Positions 33,586-42,854 of a DNA stretch of 64,000 bases are shown here, one piece after another. The notes under the pieces are model-generated. The model had not been told where the DNA came from. It ran no database searches and worked only from the letters and a program-made list of their open reading frames with translations. Position 1 is the first letter of the stretch; the number at the start of each line of letters is the position of its first letter. The translations under genes and the position numbers were made by a program. This DNA comes from Nocardioides sp. B-3. Lineage in GTDB: Bacteria > Actinomycetota > Actinomycetes > Propionibacteriales > Nocardioidaceae. The stretch is from the NCBI RefSeq assembly GCF_024703895.1, contig NZ_CP087968.1, positions 1,922,001 through 1,986,000 on the forward strand. The letters run 5' to 3'.

Positions 33586-34086
33586 GAGGGCGAGAGGGCT
33601 CGCTCGATGTGGGGGACCGGGGCACGGCATGTGCGCTCGATCATGTCCAGCACCTCCTCGAAGCCATCCCTGCCACCGTAGTAGGGGTCTGGTACTTCCA
33701 CACCCGGGGTTTCCGGATCAGAAGTCGCCGAACAGCCGGATCCGGGCCGGATCGCCGAGCCGGGCGAGGTCGCTGCGGTGACTCTCGTCCATCGCGAACA
33801 GCACGTCGTCGCGGCCGAACCAGGTGTCCTGCACCTGCTGCGCGCGGTGCCGGGACGGGTCGTAACCCCGCGCGGCCAGCGCCGCCGCCGATCGCGAGTC
33901 CATCGGGTCGCCGACGTGCCAGTCGCCCATGCCACCGGAGACGACCTCGACGCGATCGGAGAGCCCGGCCTCGGCCAGCATGGACAGGAGCACGACGTCG
34001 GCACTGGGCGATCGGCAGATGTTGCCCGAGCAGATGAAGGCGACGCGGTACCGCCCCAGCTCGTGCGGAGCCGGCAGGGACGTCAC
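33582..34086 (-). CDS. Low-molecular-weight protein tyrosine phosphatase, frame-broken
   Basis: About 168 residues. P-loop [17 protein letters not shown] (CX5R, nucleophile Cys and Arg) near residue 17; the general-acid loop [18 protein letters not shown] near residue 130. Break near 33722, where the frame as given stops early (LFGDF); CCTGG repair gives [17 protein letters not shown] 34086 overlaps the stop of the membrane protein. Pairing with a fructosamine kinase is a recurring actinobacterial arrangement: relatives may dephosphorylate ribulosamine-phosphates or sugar-modified proteins. Confidence 0.88.
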
Positions 34087-34468
34087 TCGCCCGTGACCGC
34101 GTCGACGGCCCAGCCGACGATGGTGATGATCACGGCGCCGACCACCGCCGCCCGGGAAGCTGGTGACGCGGAAGCCGATGTCGAAGCCGTCGGCGATCCG
34201 GTCTGCCAACAGCAGCATCAGGCCGTTGATCACCAGCTGGAAGAGGCCCAGCGTCAGGATCGTGATCGGGATCGAGATCGCGCTGAGGATCGGACGGATG
34301 AACGTGTTGATCAGCGTCAGGATCAGGGCGACGCCGAGCAGCGGCAGCACCTTCTCCTGCACTTCAGGCGGAACCGTGGGACGGGCCGGTGAAGCGGATG
34401 CCGTCGAGGAACCGGGCGGCGACGGCCAGCCCGGCGGCGTACGCAAGAAGCTTGAGGAGGAATCCCAT
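34083..34468 (-). CDS. Phage-holin-like four-helix membrane protein, frame-broken
   Basis: About 128 residues. Helices: FLLKLLAYAAGLAVAARFL, LLGVALILTLINTFIRPILS, ISIPITILTLGLFQLVINGL and a last one AVVGAVIITIVGWAV restored by CCTGG near 34155. The segment NTFIRPILSAISIPITILTL is typical of the chromosomal 'phage holin family' (Phage_holin_4_2) proteins, which are not prophage lysis genes. Another break lies near 34378. ATG 34468 has GAGGAGGAATCC as RBS. Function unknown. Confidence 0.8.
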
Positions 34469-34673
34469 GCGCGACAGCCTAGGCGCCCGAGCAGCACAAG
34501 CGCTCCTTGATACATCACACGGCAGATATACCCCAGTGGGGACAAGTGGTCTTAGACCTCCGTGACGAATGCAGTGAACGCGGTTAGCGTTTTCAATGAG
34601 CGGTGTCGGACGACGTGGCTCTTCTGGGCGACCCATTGAGGTCGCTTTTTATATCTCGAGGGGAATATCTGTC

Positions 34674-35840
34674 ATGTTTAGACGCAAGTCTCTTGGAATG
34701 CTCGCCACCACCGGGGTCGCCGCTGTGCTGCTCGCGCCCTTGGCCGCCCGGGCCGTCATCACGCCGTCGATCGATGCCAACGCGCTCGGCCGGGCCCTGT
34801 TCACGAACGCCTCGCAGGTGACGGGCGGAACGCTGATCGCGCCGTCGCTCGGCGCCAATGCCGTCTCCACCACGCCGTTGGCCGGCTTCCCGACCAACGG
34901 TGACAGCTACGCACTGCTGACCTCCGGTGGGGCCGAGCTCGCCGACGACGCCAACACCGCCGGCAGCTCCGGAGTCGACCGAGGGCGGTGCTCCCCTGCG
35001 CGGCGACTCCGACCGCGACGTCTCGGTGCTGGAAATCGATTTCACGGCCCCGGCGGGAGTGAACTGCATGGTCGGAATGGACTTCAGGTTCCTTTCGGAA
35101 GAATTCCCCGAATATGTCGGGTCGAGCTTTAATGACGCATTCATCGCCGAAATGGACGCGAGCACTGGACGACCAGCGGAAGCACCATCATCGCGCCGGA
35201 CAATTTCGCTTTCGACCCGGCCAACAACCCCATTTCGATCAACGCGGCCGGGGTGACGTCCTTCGATGCGGCCAACGCGGCCGGCACGACCTACGACGGT
35301 GCCACTCCGCTGCTGACGGCGGCCACGCCGGTCACGCCCGGAGCACACACGCTCTACCTGTCGATCTTCGACCGGGGCGACGCGATCCCGGACTCCGCCG
35401 TCATGGTCGACAACCTGCGCTTCGGCAAGGTCGCCGACCCGGCGACCGGATGTGTCCCGGGCGCCCGGGTCGTGGAGTACGACTTCGAGGGCTTCTTCTC
35501 GCCCGTGGAGATGGACGGGATGACCAACAAGGCCAAGGCCGGCCAGACGGTCCCGCTGAAGTGGCGTCTCACCGACGCCGCGGGTGTCCCGGTCTCCGAC
35601 CCGGCCGAGATCGGCAGTGTGCGGTCCTACGGCGTGCCGTGCTCCACGCTCGCTGGTGACCCGGTCGACGCGGTCGAGGAGTACGCCACCGGCGGCTCGG
35701 GCCTGCAGTACCCGGACGACGGCACCCGGCAGATCAACTGGCAGACCCCGGCGTCCTACGCGAACACCTGCCGTGCGGCCTTCGTCGAGTACGGCTCGGG
35801 TGAGGTGAGCCCGCCCGCCTTCTTCTCCTTCAAGAAGTAG
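34674..35840 (+). CDS. Secreted protein with choice-of-anchor-L and PxKW-type domains, frame-broken
   Basis: About 389 residues. Signal peptide LATTGVAAVLLAPLAARA. Choice-of-anchor L domain: ASQVTGGTLIAPSLGANAV, VLEIDFTAPAGVNCMVGMDF, FLSEEFPEYVGSSFNDAF and IPDSAVMVDNLRFG. The C-terminal small domain has KAGQTVPLKWRLTDAAGVPV (PxKW type). Breaks near 34980 (repair VDLGGGAPLRGD) and 35166 (repair STWTTSGSTIIAPDNF, CCTGG). ATG preceded by GAGGGGAATATCT. Extracellular, probably wall- or matrix-associated; the preceding 130 bp are unusually AT-rich for the window, consistent with a strong promoter. Confidence 0.78.
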
Positions 35841-35952
35841 CAGCAACGCTCGGCCCCTCACTGCGCAGACGGCGGGGTGGGGGGCTGAGCTGCGGGCGGG
35901 GGTGGTGGGCGCCGCTAGTCTCGTGGCCGTGACGATCGGCGGGACAGGGGTG

Positions 35953-36494
35953 ATGCTCTCGGGCTGCGTGGGTTCGCTCGTTGTGTTCGCCGGCCCTGGC
36001 CCGCCTGCTGACGCGACGCCTCGGCCGGGTGACCGCGATCGCCATCGCCGGCTTCTGCTGGACCGTGGTCTGCATCGCCATCCTCACGCTGATCCCGGCG
36101 CGCTGGGGGATCGGCGTCGTGCCCGTCGACCGGGCGCAGACGCAGTGCTCCCCGGACTACGGCGGACCGGCGCCCGACGGGTTCTGGATCCTGCCCGGAA
36201 GTCAGCGGCTGCTGAACATCGCGGTCTTCGTGCCGGCCGGCGCGCTGTGGGTCCTCGCCGTGGCCCGCTGGCGCCGGGCACAGGCGCTCGCGCCGCTGGG
36301 CATCGCGGCGCTCGGGGTCTATTCGATCGGCATCGAGACGCTGCAGCTCGCCGCCTCGCGGATCGGCCGAGCCTGCGACATCACCGACATGGTCGACAAT
36401 CTCGCGGGCGCGATCATCGGGGGGCGCGGTCGGGGTGCTGCTCGCGCTGCTCTTCCGCCCTTGGCGTCGGCGTAGTGTCGCGACATGGAACTGA
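35953..36494 (+). CDS. VanZ-family membrane protein, frame-broken
   Basis: About 180 residues. Helices: SLVVFAGLARLLTRRLG (after CCTGG repair near 35995), AIAIAGFCWTVVCIAILTLI, LLNIAVFVPAGALWVLAVA and IAALGVYSIGIETLQLAA, ending with the VanZ motif SRIGRACDITDMVDNLAGAI. The Glu in IETLQL and the Asp pair in DITDMVDN are the conserved polar residues. A second +1 break lies near 36422. Start ATG 35953 or GTG 35929. VanZ proteins are linked to glycopeptide (teicoplanin) tolerance in some hosts; no van genes are here. Confidence 0.8.
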
Positions 36495-36619
36495 TCATCC
36501 TGCTGGTGCTCGTCGTCGGTGGCTATCTCGCCTACCGCAACCGGGTCGCCCTCATCGCCAAGGTCCCGGGGCAGCCCGAGGCACGCATCGAGCGCCGCCT
36601 CAACCAGCGCAAGAAGTAG
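36485..36619 (+). CDS. 44-residue single-pass membrane microprotein
   Basis: Begins MELIILLVLVVGGYLAYRNR: one N-terminal transmembrane helix followed by a short basic tail ARIERRLNQRKK. ATG 36485 to TAG 36617-36619; overlaps the VanZ C-terminus by 10 bp. Tail residue Pro in AKVPGQPEA may be Leu (CCTGG repair). Composition and Met-to-stop organisation are protein-like; no family recognised. Ends 21 bp before the aminotransferase start. Confidence 0.6.
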   Translation: MELIILLVLVVGGYLAYRNRVALIAKVPGQPEARIERRLNQRKK

Positions 36620-36640
36620 CCACGTCCTAGGGTGAGCGGC

Positions 36641-37714
36641 ATGCCGCAGACACCCCAGGCCCGCCGCAACGTGTCGGAGATCCCGACCTACGTTCCCGGC
36701 AAGCCGCCGACGCCGCGACCCGGCCTCACGACCTTCAAGCTCTCCTCCAACGAGAACCCCTACCCGCCGCTGCCGGGCGTCCTCGACGCCGCGATGAGCG
36801 CGGCCGCGGCGATGAACCGCTACCCCGACATGGGCAACAGCGCGTTGTACGCCGCACTGTCGGACACCCTCGACGTGCCGGTCGACGACACGGCGGCCGC
36901 GACGGGGTCGGTCGCACTGATCTACCAGCTCTTCAACGCCTTCTGCGAGCCCGGCGACGAGGTCGTCTACGCGTGGCGCTCCTTCGAGGCCTACCCGATC
37001 GCCGCCACCGCGGCCGCCGCCGTGTCGGTCAGGGTGCCGGTGCTCGCCGACGGCCGCCACGACCTCGACTCGATGGCCGCCGCGATCACCGACCGCACCC
37101 GGGTCGTGATCGTGTGCACTCCCAACAACCCGACCGGACCGGCGGTCACCCAGTCCGAGCTCGACGCGTTCGTGGCGCGCGTTCCGTCGCGGGTCCTCGT
37201 GGTGGTCGACGAGGCCTACCTCGAGTTCGTCCGGATGGACGACGCGATCGACGGGCTCGCGACCTACCGCGCCCACTCCAACGTGGTGCTGACCCGCACC
37301 TTCTCCAAGGCCTACGGGCTGGCCGGCTTCCGGGTCGGCTACGCCGTTGGGCCGGCTCCGCTGGCTGCGGCGCTCCGTGCCGTGTCGCTGCCCTTCGGCG
37401 TCTCGTCGGTGGCGCAGGCTGCCGCGATCGCGTCGCTGGCTGCTTCAGATGCGCTCTTCGAGCGCGTCGATGCACTGGTGGCCGAACGGGACCGGGTCGT
37501 CGGCGCCGTACGCGAAGCAGGGTGGGAGATCCCCGACGCACAGGGCAACTTCGTGTGGTTCGACTCGGGCGAGCGGACGGCCGCGTTTGCCGCTGCTGCC
37601 GACGAGCTCGGCATCGTCGTGCGCCCGTTCGCCGGCGAGGGAGCACGGGTCTCCATCGGCGAGACCGAGGCCAACAACCGGTTGATCTCGCTGGCGCAGA
37701 CCTTCGTGCTATGA
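36641..37714 (+). CDS. Histidinol-phosphate aminotransferase family (HisC-like) aminotransferase
   Basis: 357 residues, intact. PLP fold type I: SSNENPYPPLPGVLDAAM, ATGSVALIYQLFNAFC, VVIVCTPNNPTGPAVTQ, VVVDEAYLEFV and TFSKAYGLAGFRVGYAVG with the PLP lysine in TFSK. C-terminal substrate Arg region GARVSIGETEANNRLI. ATG 36641 has AGGGTGAG upstream; GTG 36632 is an alternative. Actinobacterial HisC-like proteins outside the his operon often act as aromatic (phenylalanine) aminotransferases, so HisC versus aromatic specificity is open. Confidence 0.88.
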   Translation: MPQTPQARRNVSEIPTYVPGKPPTPRPGLTTFKLSSNENPYPPLPGVLDAAMSAAAAMNRYPDMGNSALYAALSDTLDVPVDDTAAATGSVALIYQLFNAFCEPGDEVVYAWRSFEAYPIAATAAAAVSVRVPVLADGRHDLDSMAAAITDRTRVVIVCTPNNPTGPAVTQSELDAFVARVPSRVLVVVDEAYLEFVRMDDAIDGLATYRAHSNVVLTRTFSKAYGLAGFRVGYAVGPAPLAAALRAVSLPFGVSSVAQAAAIASLAASDALFERVDALVAERDRVVGAVREAGWEIPDAQGNFVWFDSGERTAAFAAAADELGIVVRPFAGEGARVSIGETEANNRLISLAQTFVL

Positions 37715-37788
37715 AGGTCAGGGGTTAACAACCGAGCAAGTTTGCGGAAGAGTGAAAGGGGCGGGGGAACTACTCGGAGGTTACCCAG

Positions 37789-39056
37789 ATGGACACTTCA
37801 GTTGGATTCTGGAACGACATCGACTGGGCGGACATCGCCCAGAAGGCGGGCACCGCACTGGTGATCCTGCTGATCACCCGGATCGTCGCCCGTGTCGTGA
37901 GATGGGCGTTCACCAAGCTCACCAGCCGTGTGCCGGCGCTGCAGCGGGCTGGGGGTGACGGGGAGTCCCCGGGGCAGCTCGCTGGGCACCGCCGCGTCCT
38001 TGCTGGTGTGGCTGTTCGGCCCGGTCGCCATCCTCCGGGTCTTCGCGCTCGACCGGGTGCTGGAGCCGATCCAGACCCTGCTGACGCGCGTCATGGAGTT
38101 CCTGCCCAACCTGATCGGCGCGCTGTTCGTGTTCTTCATCGGTGCGCTGGTGGCCAAGGTGGTCCGGCAGCTGATCGAGACCGCGCTCGGCGCCGTGCCG
38201 TTCGAGCGGTGGTTCAGCTCGGCGAGGTCGACGGTGGACAAGCAGACGGGCACCGGCACCACCACGACCGGCACCACCACGACGGCGTACGCCGACGGCT
38301 CGACGTCCTCGGGACTGTCCGCGCTTCCCAAGACCCCGGCGACCGTCGTCTACGCACTGATCATGATCGTGGTGGCCATCGCGGCGCTGCAGATCCCGGG
38401 CATCAAGTCCATCTCGGACCCGGCCGAGCAGATGCTGACCACCATCTTCGACACGATCCCGCTCGTGATCGCGGCGGCGCTGATCCTCGGCATCGGCGTG
38501 ATGATCGCCCGGTTCGCGGGCGACATCCTCGAGCAGGTGCTCGACGGCTTCGGCACGGATCGGGCCCTGACGGCCATGGAGGTGCTGCCCGAGGGCAAGA
38601 GCGCGACCCCGGTCATCGCCAAGGTCGCCCGGGTCGCGATCGTGCTGTTCTTCGCCGTGATGGCGGCCCAGTGCTGGCCTTCCCGCAGATCACCGAGTTC
38701 CTCAGCGAGGTGCTCGAGCTCGGCGGCCGGGTGCTGTTCGGCGGGGCGATCATCGCCGCCGGGTTCTTCATCGCCAACCTGCTCGCCAAGCTCGTCACGG
38801 GCACGGGGAGCACCGTCGTGCGCTACGCGACGCTCGTGCTGTTCGTCGCGATGGGCCTGTCCTACATGGGGATCGCGGACTCGATCATCGAGCTCGCGTT
38901 CGGTGCGCTGGTCGTCGGCGGTGCCGCAGCCCGCGGCCCCGGCGTTCGGCCTCGGGTGGTCGCGACGCTGCGGCCCGCCAGCTGGCGCGCCTCGCGGACT
39001 CGTCGTCAAGCGCGTCGACCCGACCCACGGACGAAGGGACCGGTCAGCACATCTGA
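37789..39056 (+). CDS. Multi-pass membrane protein with TM_helix repeats (mechanosensitive-channel-like), frame-broken
   Basis: About 422 residues. N-terminal helix AGTALVILLITRIVARVV, then repeated helix units: VMEFLPNLIGALFVFFIGAL, TIPLVIAAALILGIGVMIA, VLFGGAIIAAGFFIANLLA and YATLVLFVAMGLSYMGIA. Each precedes a conserved VxxLIxxALG/ILEQVLDGFG segment. A Gly/Thr linker (TGTGTTTTGTTTTAYADG) lies near residue 155. Breaks near 37975, 38672, 38933 and 38956, all repairable as CCWGG; the restored end is DEGTGQHI with TGA 39054-39056. RBS GGAGG precedes the ATG. Lacks the MscS beta-domain, so channel function is doubtful. Confidence 0.75.
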
Positions 39057-39060
39057 CCCC

Positions 39061-39134
39061 CATGTAACCGGCGTTTACCTCGACTGCCCGGCCGTTGCAG
39101 CGGCCGGCCAGTCCGGGTAGACGCCGGTTACATG
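39061..39134. repeat. Long imperfect inverted repeat (34-bp arms) after membrane protein gene
   Basis: Outer arms CATGTAACCGGCGT (39061-39074) and ACGCCGGTTACATG (39121-39134) pair exactly; the inner parts pair with about five mismatches down to a 6-nt loop TTGCAG near 39095-39100. It begins 5 bp after the stop at 39056 and ends 42 bp before the next ATG. Looks like a 3'-end hairpin or a mobile-type palindrome. Confidence 0.8.
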
Positions 39135-39176
39135 AGTGGTGCGTGCGGTTCTGGTTGAAAGCGGCATGATGTAGCC

Positions 39177-40180
39177 ATGGCCGACAGTGCGACGTACAGC
39201 GAGAAGGGCAAGCCGTTCGAGCGGGACATGACCTACATCCCCGATCGCGTCCGCGCTGGCTCGACCCCGGCGGATCCGCTCGAGGGCTCGTGCAGGCGCC
39301 GACCCGGACGCCCCCGTCTGGCCGGTCGAGCCCGGGCGCTACCGACTGGTCGCGGCGCCCGCCTGTCCGTGGGCCAACCGGGCGATCATCGTGCGGCGCC
39401 TGCTCGGCCTCGAGGACGTCATCTCGCTCGGTACGCCCGGACCGACCCACGACGCGCGGAGCTGGACCTTCGACCGCGACCCCGGCGGCGTCGACCCGGT
39501 GCTCGGCATCGAGCGGTTGCAGGAGGCCTACTTCAACCGCGTGCCCGACTATCCGCGCGGCATCACGGTGCCGGCGATCGTCGAGGTGTCGACCGTCAAG
39601 GTCGTGACCAACGACTTCCCGTGGATCACCCACGACCTCTTCTTCGAGTGGCGTGAGCACCACCTGCCCGGACGCGCCAGACCTGTGGCCGGTCGAGCTC
39701 CACGAGGAGATGGAGGCCGTGATGAAGCGGGTCTTCACCGAGGTCAACAACGGCGTCTACCGCTGCGGGTTCGCGGGTTCGCAGGAGGCCTACGACTCGG
39801 CGTACGACCGTCTCTTCACCGCCCCGGACTGGCTCGAGGAGCGGCTGGCCGACCGCCGCTACCTCATGGGCGACGCCATCACCGAGGCCGACGTTCGGCT
39901 GTTCACCACGCTGGCGCGCTTCGACGCCGTCTACCACGGGCACTTCAAGTGCAACCGCAACAAGCTGAGCGAGATGCCCGTGCTGTGGGCCTATGCGCGC
40001 GACCTGTTCCAGACGCCCGGGTTCGGCGAGACGATCGACTTCGAGCAGATCAAGGCGCACTACTACCGCGTGCACACCGACATCAACCCGACGCAGATCG
40101 TGCCGAAGGGCCCGGACGAGTCAGGCTGGCTGACCCCCACAACCGCTGACCGGTCACAAAGTGCGCCCGCAGACGACTGA
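39177..40180 (+). CDS. Glutathionyl-hydroquinone reductase-like glutathione S-transferase, frame-broken
   Basis: About 334 residues. Catalytic thioredoxin-fold motif YRLVAAPACPWANRAIIVRR (Cys of CPWANR), SLGTPGPTHDARSWTFDRD and EVSTVKVVTNDFPWITHDLF; C-terminal helical domain with LADRRYLMGDAITEADVRLF, TTLARFDAVYHGHFKCNRNK and GFGETIDFEQIKAHYYRVHT. This is the ECM4/YqjG group; actinobacterial members probably use mycothiol. Breaks near 39295 and 39662. The last codons (ADRSQSAPADD) are encoded by the repeat that begins at 40146. Confidence 0.87.
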
Positions 40181-40250
40181 CCGGTCACAAAGTGCGGGAC
40201 TTTGTGCCCGGTCGGCGGGGGAACGCGGGACTTTGCGCCCGGTCGGCGGG
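40146..40250. repeat. Direct and inverted repeats at the 3' end of the GST gene
   Basis: Two direct copies of CTGACCGGTCACAAAGTGCG (40146-40165, 40177-40196) are followed by two units starting GGGACTTTGTGCCCGGTCGG and GGGACTTTGCGCCCGGTCGG (from 40195 and 40228). The second direct copy and the first following unit form a hairpin with 15-bp arms and one mismatch (40179-40193 with 40199-40213). The GST stop (40178-40180) lies inside the second copy. The motif resembles the 30043 repeat (CGG, then CACAA, GT, GC). Confidence 0.88.
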
Positions 40251-40286
40251 AGCGCGCGAGGGTCGGACGACCGACGAAGCGTGCCC

Positions 40287-41568
40287 TCAGGGAGATGGGC
40301 TGTCCGTCGGGGACGTGGTCGGAGGGGACGTGGGTGACGTCGTCGTCGGGGTCACCGTGGGGGACGTCGGCGGGCTGGTCGGGGACGTCGGCGGCGGGGT
40401 CGTGGGGGTGACGGTCGGGGTCTCGGTCGGCGTGGGCGTGGGCGTTGGCGTGGGCGTCGGGGTGGGCGTAGGAGGGACCGGCTCCGGGCCCTGCACGAAC
40501 GCCGAGAGGACGGGTCCGTCCTTGGTCCACAGCAACCGGGCGGCGTACAGCGCGCGCTTCCCGACGTCCTCGTAGTCCTGCGCGCCCCGGTAGCTCTGGT
40601 AGCACGGCAGGTTGGTGCCCTTGCAGACCCAGCCGTGGAAGAAGAGCCGGTTGGCGTGGGCGGCGGTCGCCTCGACGTAGTCGGCACCGCCGGGGCCGCA
40701 GACACCGGAGTTCTGCCGGTTGACCAGCGCGTGCCCCCGGGTGCCCTGCCAGCTCTGGTGCCGGAACTTCGAACGGCGCCAGATCGTGCGGTAGCGGCAG
40801 TCGCCGTAGTCGCCGCGCGAGGTGATCAGGTAGTACCACCCTCCGTGCTTGACCATGATCGGGTTCTCGAGCACGCCGACGTCGCGGATCAGCTCGCGGC
40901 TGCGGCCGAAGGTCCCGGTCCCGGCGGCGTTGAGGCGGATCATCCGGATCGTCGATGGCTTGCCCTGCGTGCGGTAGAGCAGGAACCGGCGGCCGTCGTC
41001 GGCGATGAACGACGACGGGTCGATGACTCCCCGCCGCGGCAGGCCGACGCGGCCGGCGACCGGGTCGAACGCGGGCTGGGTCGTGGAGTAGTCGGGGCAC
41101 ACGAGCGGCCGGTTGCTGACCGGGGTGAAGGTGACGCCCAGCATCGGGGGAGGTGGCGACGCCGATGCAGCGGTCCTGCTCGTGGGGGAGACCGCGCGAG
41201 GGCATCGTGTAGTAGGCGAGCCAGCCCGTCGGGCTCTGCTCGAGGTCGGGGCCCCACACGCCGGCGAACTTGGCCCACGCCGGCCTGCCGTTGAGGAGGT
41301 CGCCGGTCGCGTTCCAGTGGCCCCAGTCGTAGTCGGACGCCGAGCTACGGGCGCGGAACCCGGTCGCGGCGCCGAACCACTTCGTGCCGTCGAAGACGAC
41401 GCTCGGGTCGCCGAAGTCGCGGTCCCAGATGAGTGGACGTGGAGCCGCCGCGGCCTTCCGCTCGTCGGCAGTGCTGGCCGTGGACGAGCCCGGCGCGAGC
41501 GCGAGCAGGGCGGGCAGGGTGGCCAGCGCGGTCAGTGCGCCGGCCCATCGGATCAGGTGACGTGGCAT
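40287..41568 (-). CDS. Secreted five-bladed beta-propeller (GH43-like) protein 1, frame-broken
   Basis: About 427 residues. Signal peptide GALTALATLPALLALAP. Propeller motifs: DRDFGDPSVVFDGTKWFG, GVWGPDLEQSPTGWLAYY, GVIDPSSFIADDGRRFLLYR, GVLENPIMVKHGGWYYLITS and NRLFFHGWVCKGTNLPCY. The DPSVV, GVIDPS and LENP motifs resemble the metal/substrate sites of glycosidase clan GH-F/J families. C-terminal Pro/Thr tail PTPTPTPTPTPTPTE then TSPTSPPTSPTV, probably a wall-spanning stalk. One break near 41148. Target unknown; a diverged paralogue follows. Confidence 0.78.
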
Positions 41569-41635
41569 GCCGGGAACCCCCTTCAAGGCACCACCTTGAT
41601 ACCCCGACGCCGGGGGTCAGTGCAAACCGACAGGC

Positions 41636-42692
41636 CTAGAGGAAGCCGGCGATGACCGGGACGCCGTCGACCCAGTCGAGGTCGGCGGCATACATCGGTC
41701 GTACGGCGCGGGCCCGGTGCCGCAGCTTGTCGCGGTGAATCTCCGGCCCGCACGGCGCCGTACGACCGTGGCAGGTCCATGCATGGAAGAAGATCCGCAG
41801 CCTGCGCGAGTGCGGCATCGGCGTGACGTCGGCGCCGCCCGGGCCGCACAGCCGCGAGGACTGGTCGAGGAGCACGCCCGTGGTCGCCCCGACCCAGTTG
41901 AGGATCGACGTCGAGCGGCGCCAGACCGTCCGGTAGGAGCACCGGGTGAAGTCGCCCTGCGACAGCAGCATCACCCAGCCCGCGGGTCGCTCGATCAGCA
42001 CCGGGTTCTCCAGCACGCCGTCGTGGCGGAACAGCTCGACGCTGGTGCCGGCCGCGTGCAGTCCGCTCCTCGACAGCGGCAGCAGCCGGATCGAGGACGG
42101 GATGCGGTCGGTCTTGTAGAGCAGGTGCGGTCGCCCACCGGCGATCACCAGCGACGGGTCGATCACCCCGGCCCGGGGCAGGCCCGCCACGGCGATCGGC
42201 ACCAGGGTCCTCGGCGGGCGGCACGTCGACGGCTGGTGTCCCGGCATATGGCGGGCAGACCGGGGGACTGCCGCCGACCGGCTTGAAGCCGGACGTGGCC
42301 GAGCGGGAGCGGGCGACGCCGATGCAGCGGCCGTACTCGCCCAGCCCGCGGACCGGGGCCGCGAAGTAGAGCACCCACCACTTCCCGACCCGCGCGATGT
42401 CCGAGGCCCAGATGTCGCCGTCGTCGTGCGACCCGGGACGGCAGGCGGACCAGCGCGGAGGCGCCCGCGCGCCGGGCATCGGCCGGCCCGTCGGCGTACG
42501 ACCGCGGCACCGGGCTGCCGGTCGAGAACCCGGACGAAGCCGTCGCCGTGCACGGCCACGGCCGGGTCGGCGAAGTTTCCCGCGAGCACCGGTCGAGGCG
42601 TCGGCTCCGCCTGAGCGGGTACGGCGAACGCCGCGAGCGCGATGGCCGGGACCGTTGCGAGGAGGCCGGTGAGAGCGGGTCGGAGGAGCACG
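41636..42692 (-). CDS. Secreted five-bladed beta-propeller (GH43-like) protein 2, frame-broken
   Basis: About 352 residues without the Pro/Thr tail. Signal peptide LTGLLATVPAIALAAFAVPA. Motifs shared with the neighbour: NFADPAVAVHGDGFV, GDIWASDIARVGKWWVLYFA, GVIDPSLVIAGGRPHLLYK, GVLENPVLIERPAGWVMLLS and LCGPGGADVTPMPHSRRL. Breaks near 42525, 42440 and 42220. Paralogue of the preceding gene, apparently a tandem duplication with divergence. GTG 42692 chosen because the signal peptide follows it. Confidence 0.75.
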
Positions 42693-42854
42693 GCCGACAA
42701 GATACGACCCGGTCCGATTCGCGCCCGGGGTGGTGGGCCGGATAACTTTGGCTGCACCATGTGGTCGGGGTCACACACGCCTACGGCAGCATGGCCAAGA
42801 GACAGCCGTCGGCGTGCCCGGTGACCCCGAGCAGCCGCTAGCGAATGGAGTGCC

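Noticed and set aside
34083..34468. Holin-like gene as a sign of a prophage
   Set aside because: This family is common on chromosomes, sits in an operon with a phosphatase and a kinase, and no phage structural or integrase genes are nearby.
35926..36494. VanZ gene as part of a glycopeptide-resistance cluster
   Set aside because: No vanH/A/X or regulator genes; isolated VanZ-like proteins are widespread.
40380..40480. GT-rich repeat stretch as a regulatory microsatellite
   Set aside because: It lies in frame in the propeller protein and codes for the Pro/Thr stalk.
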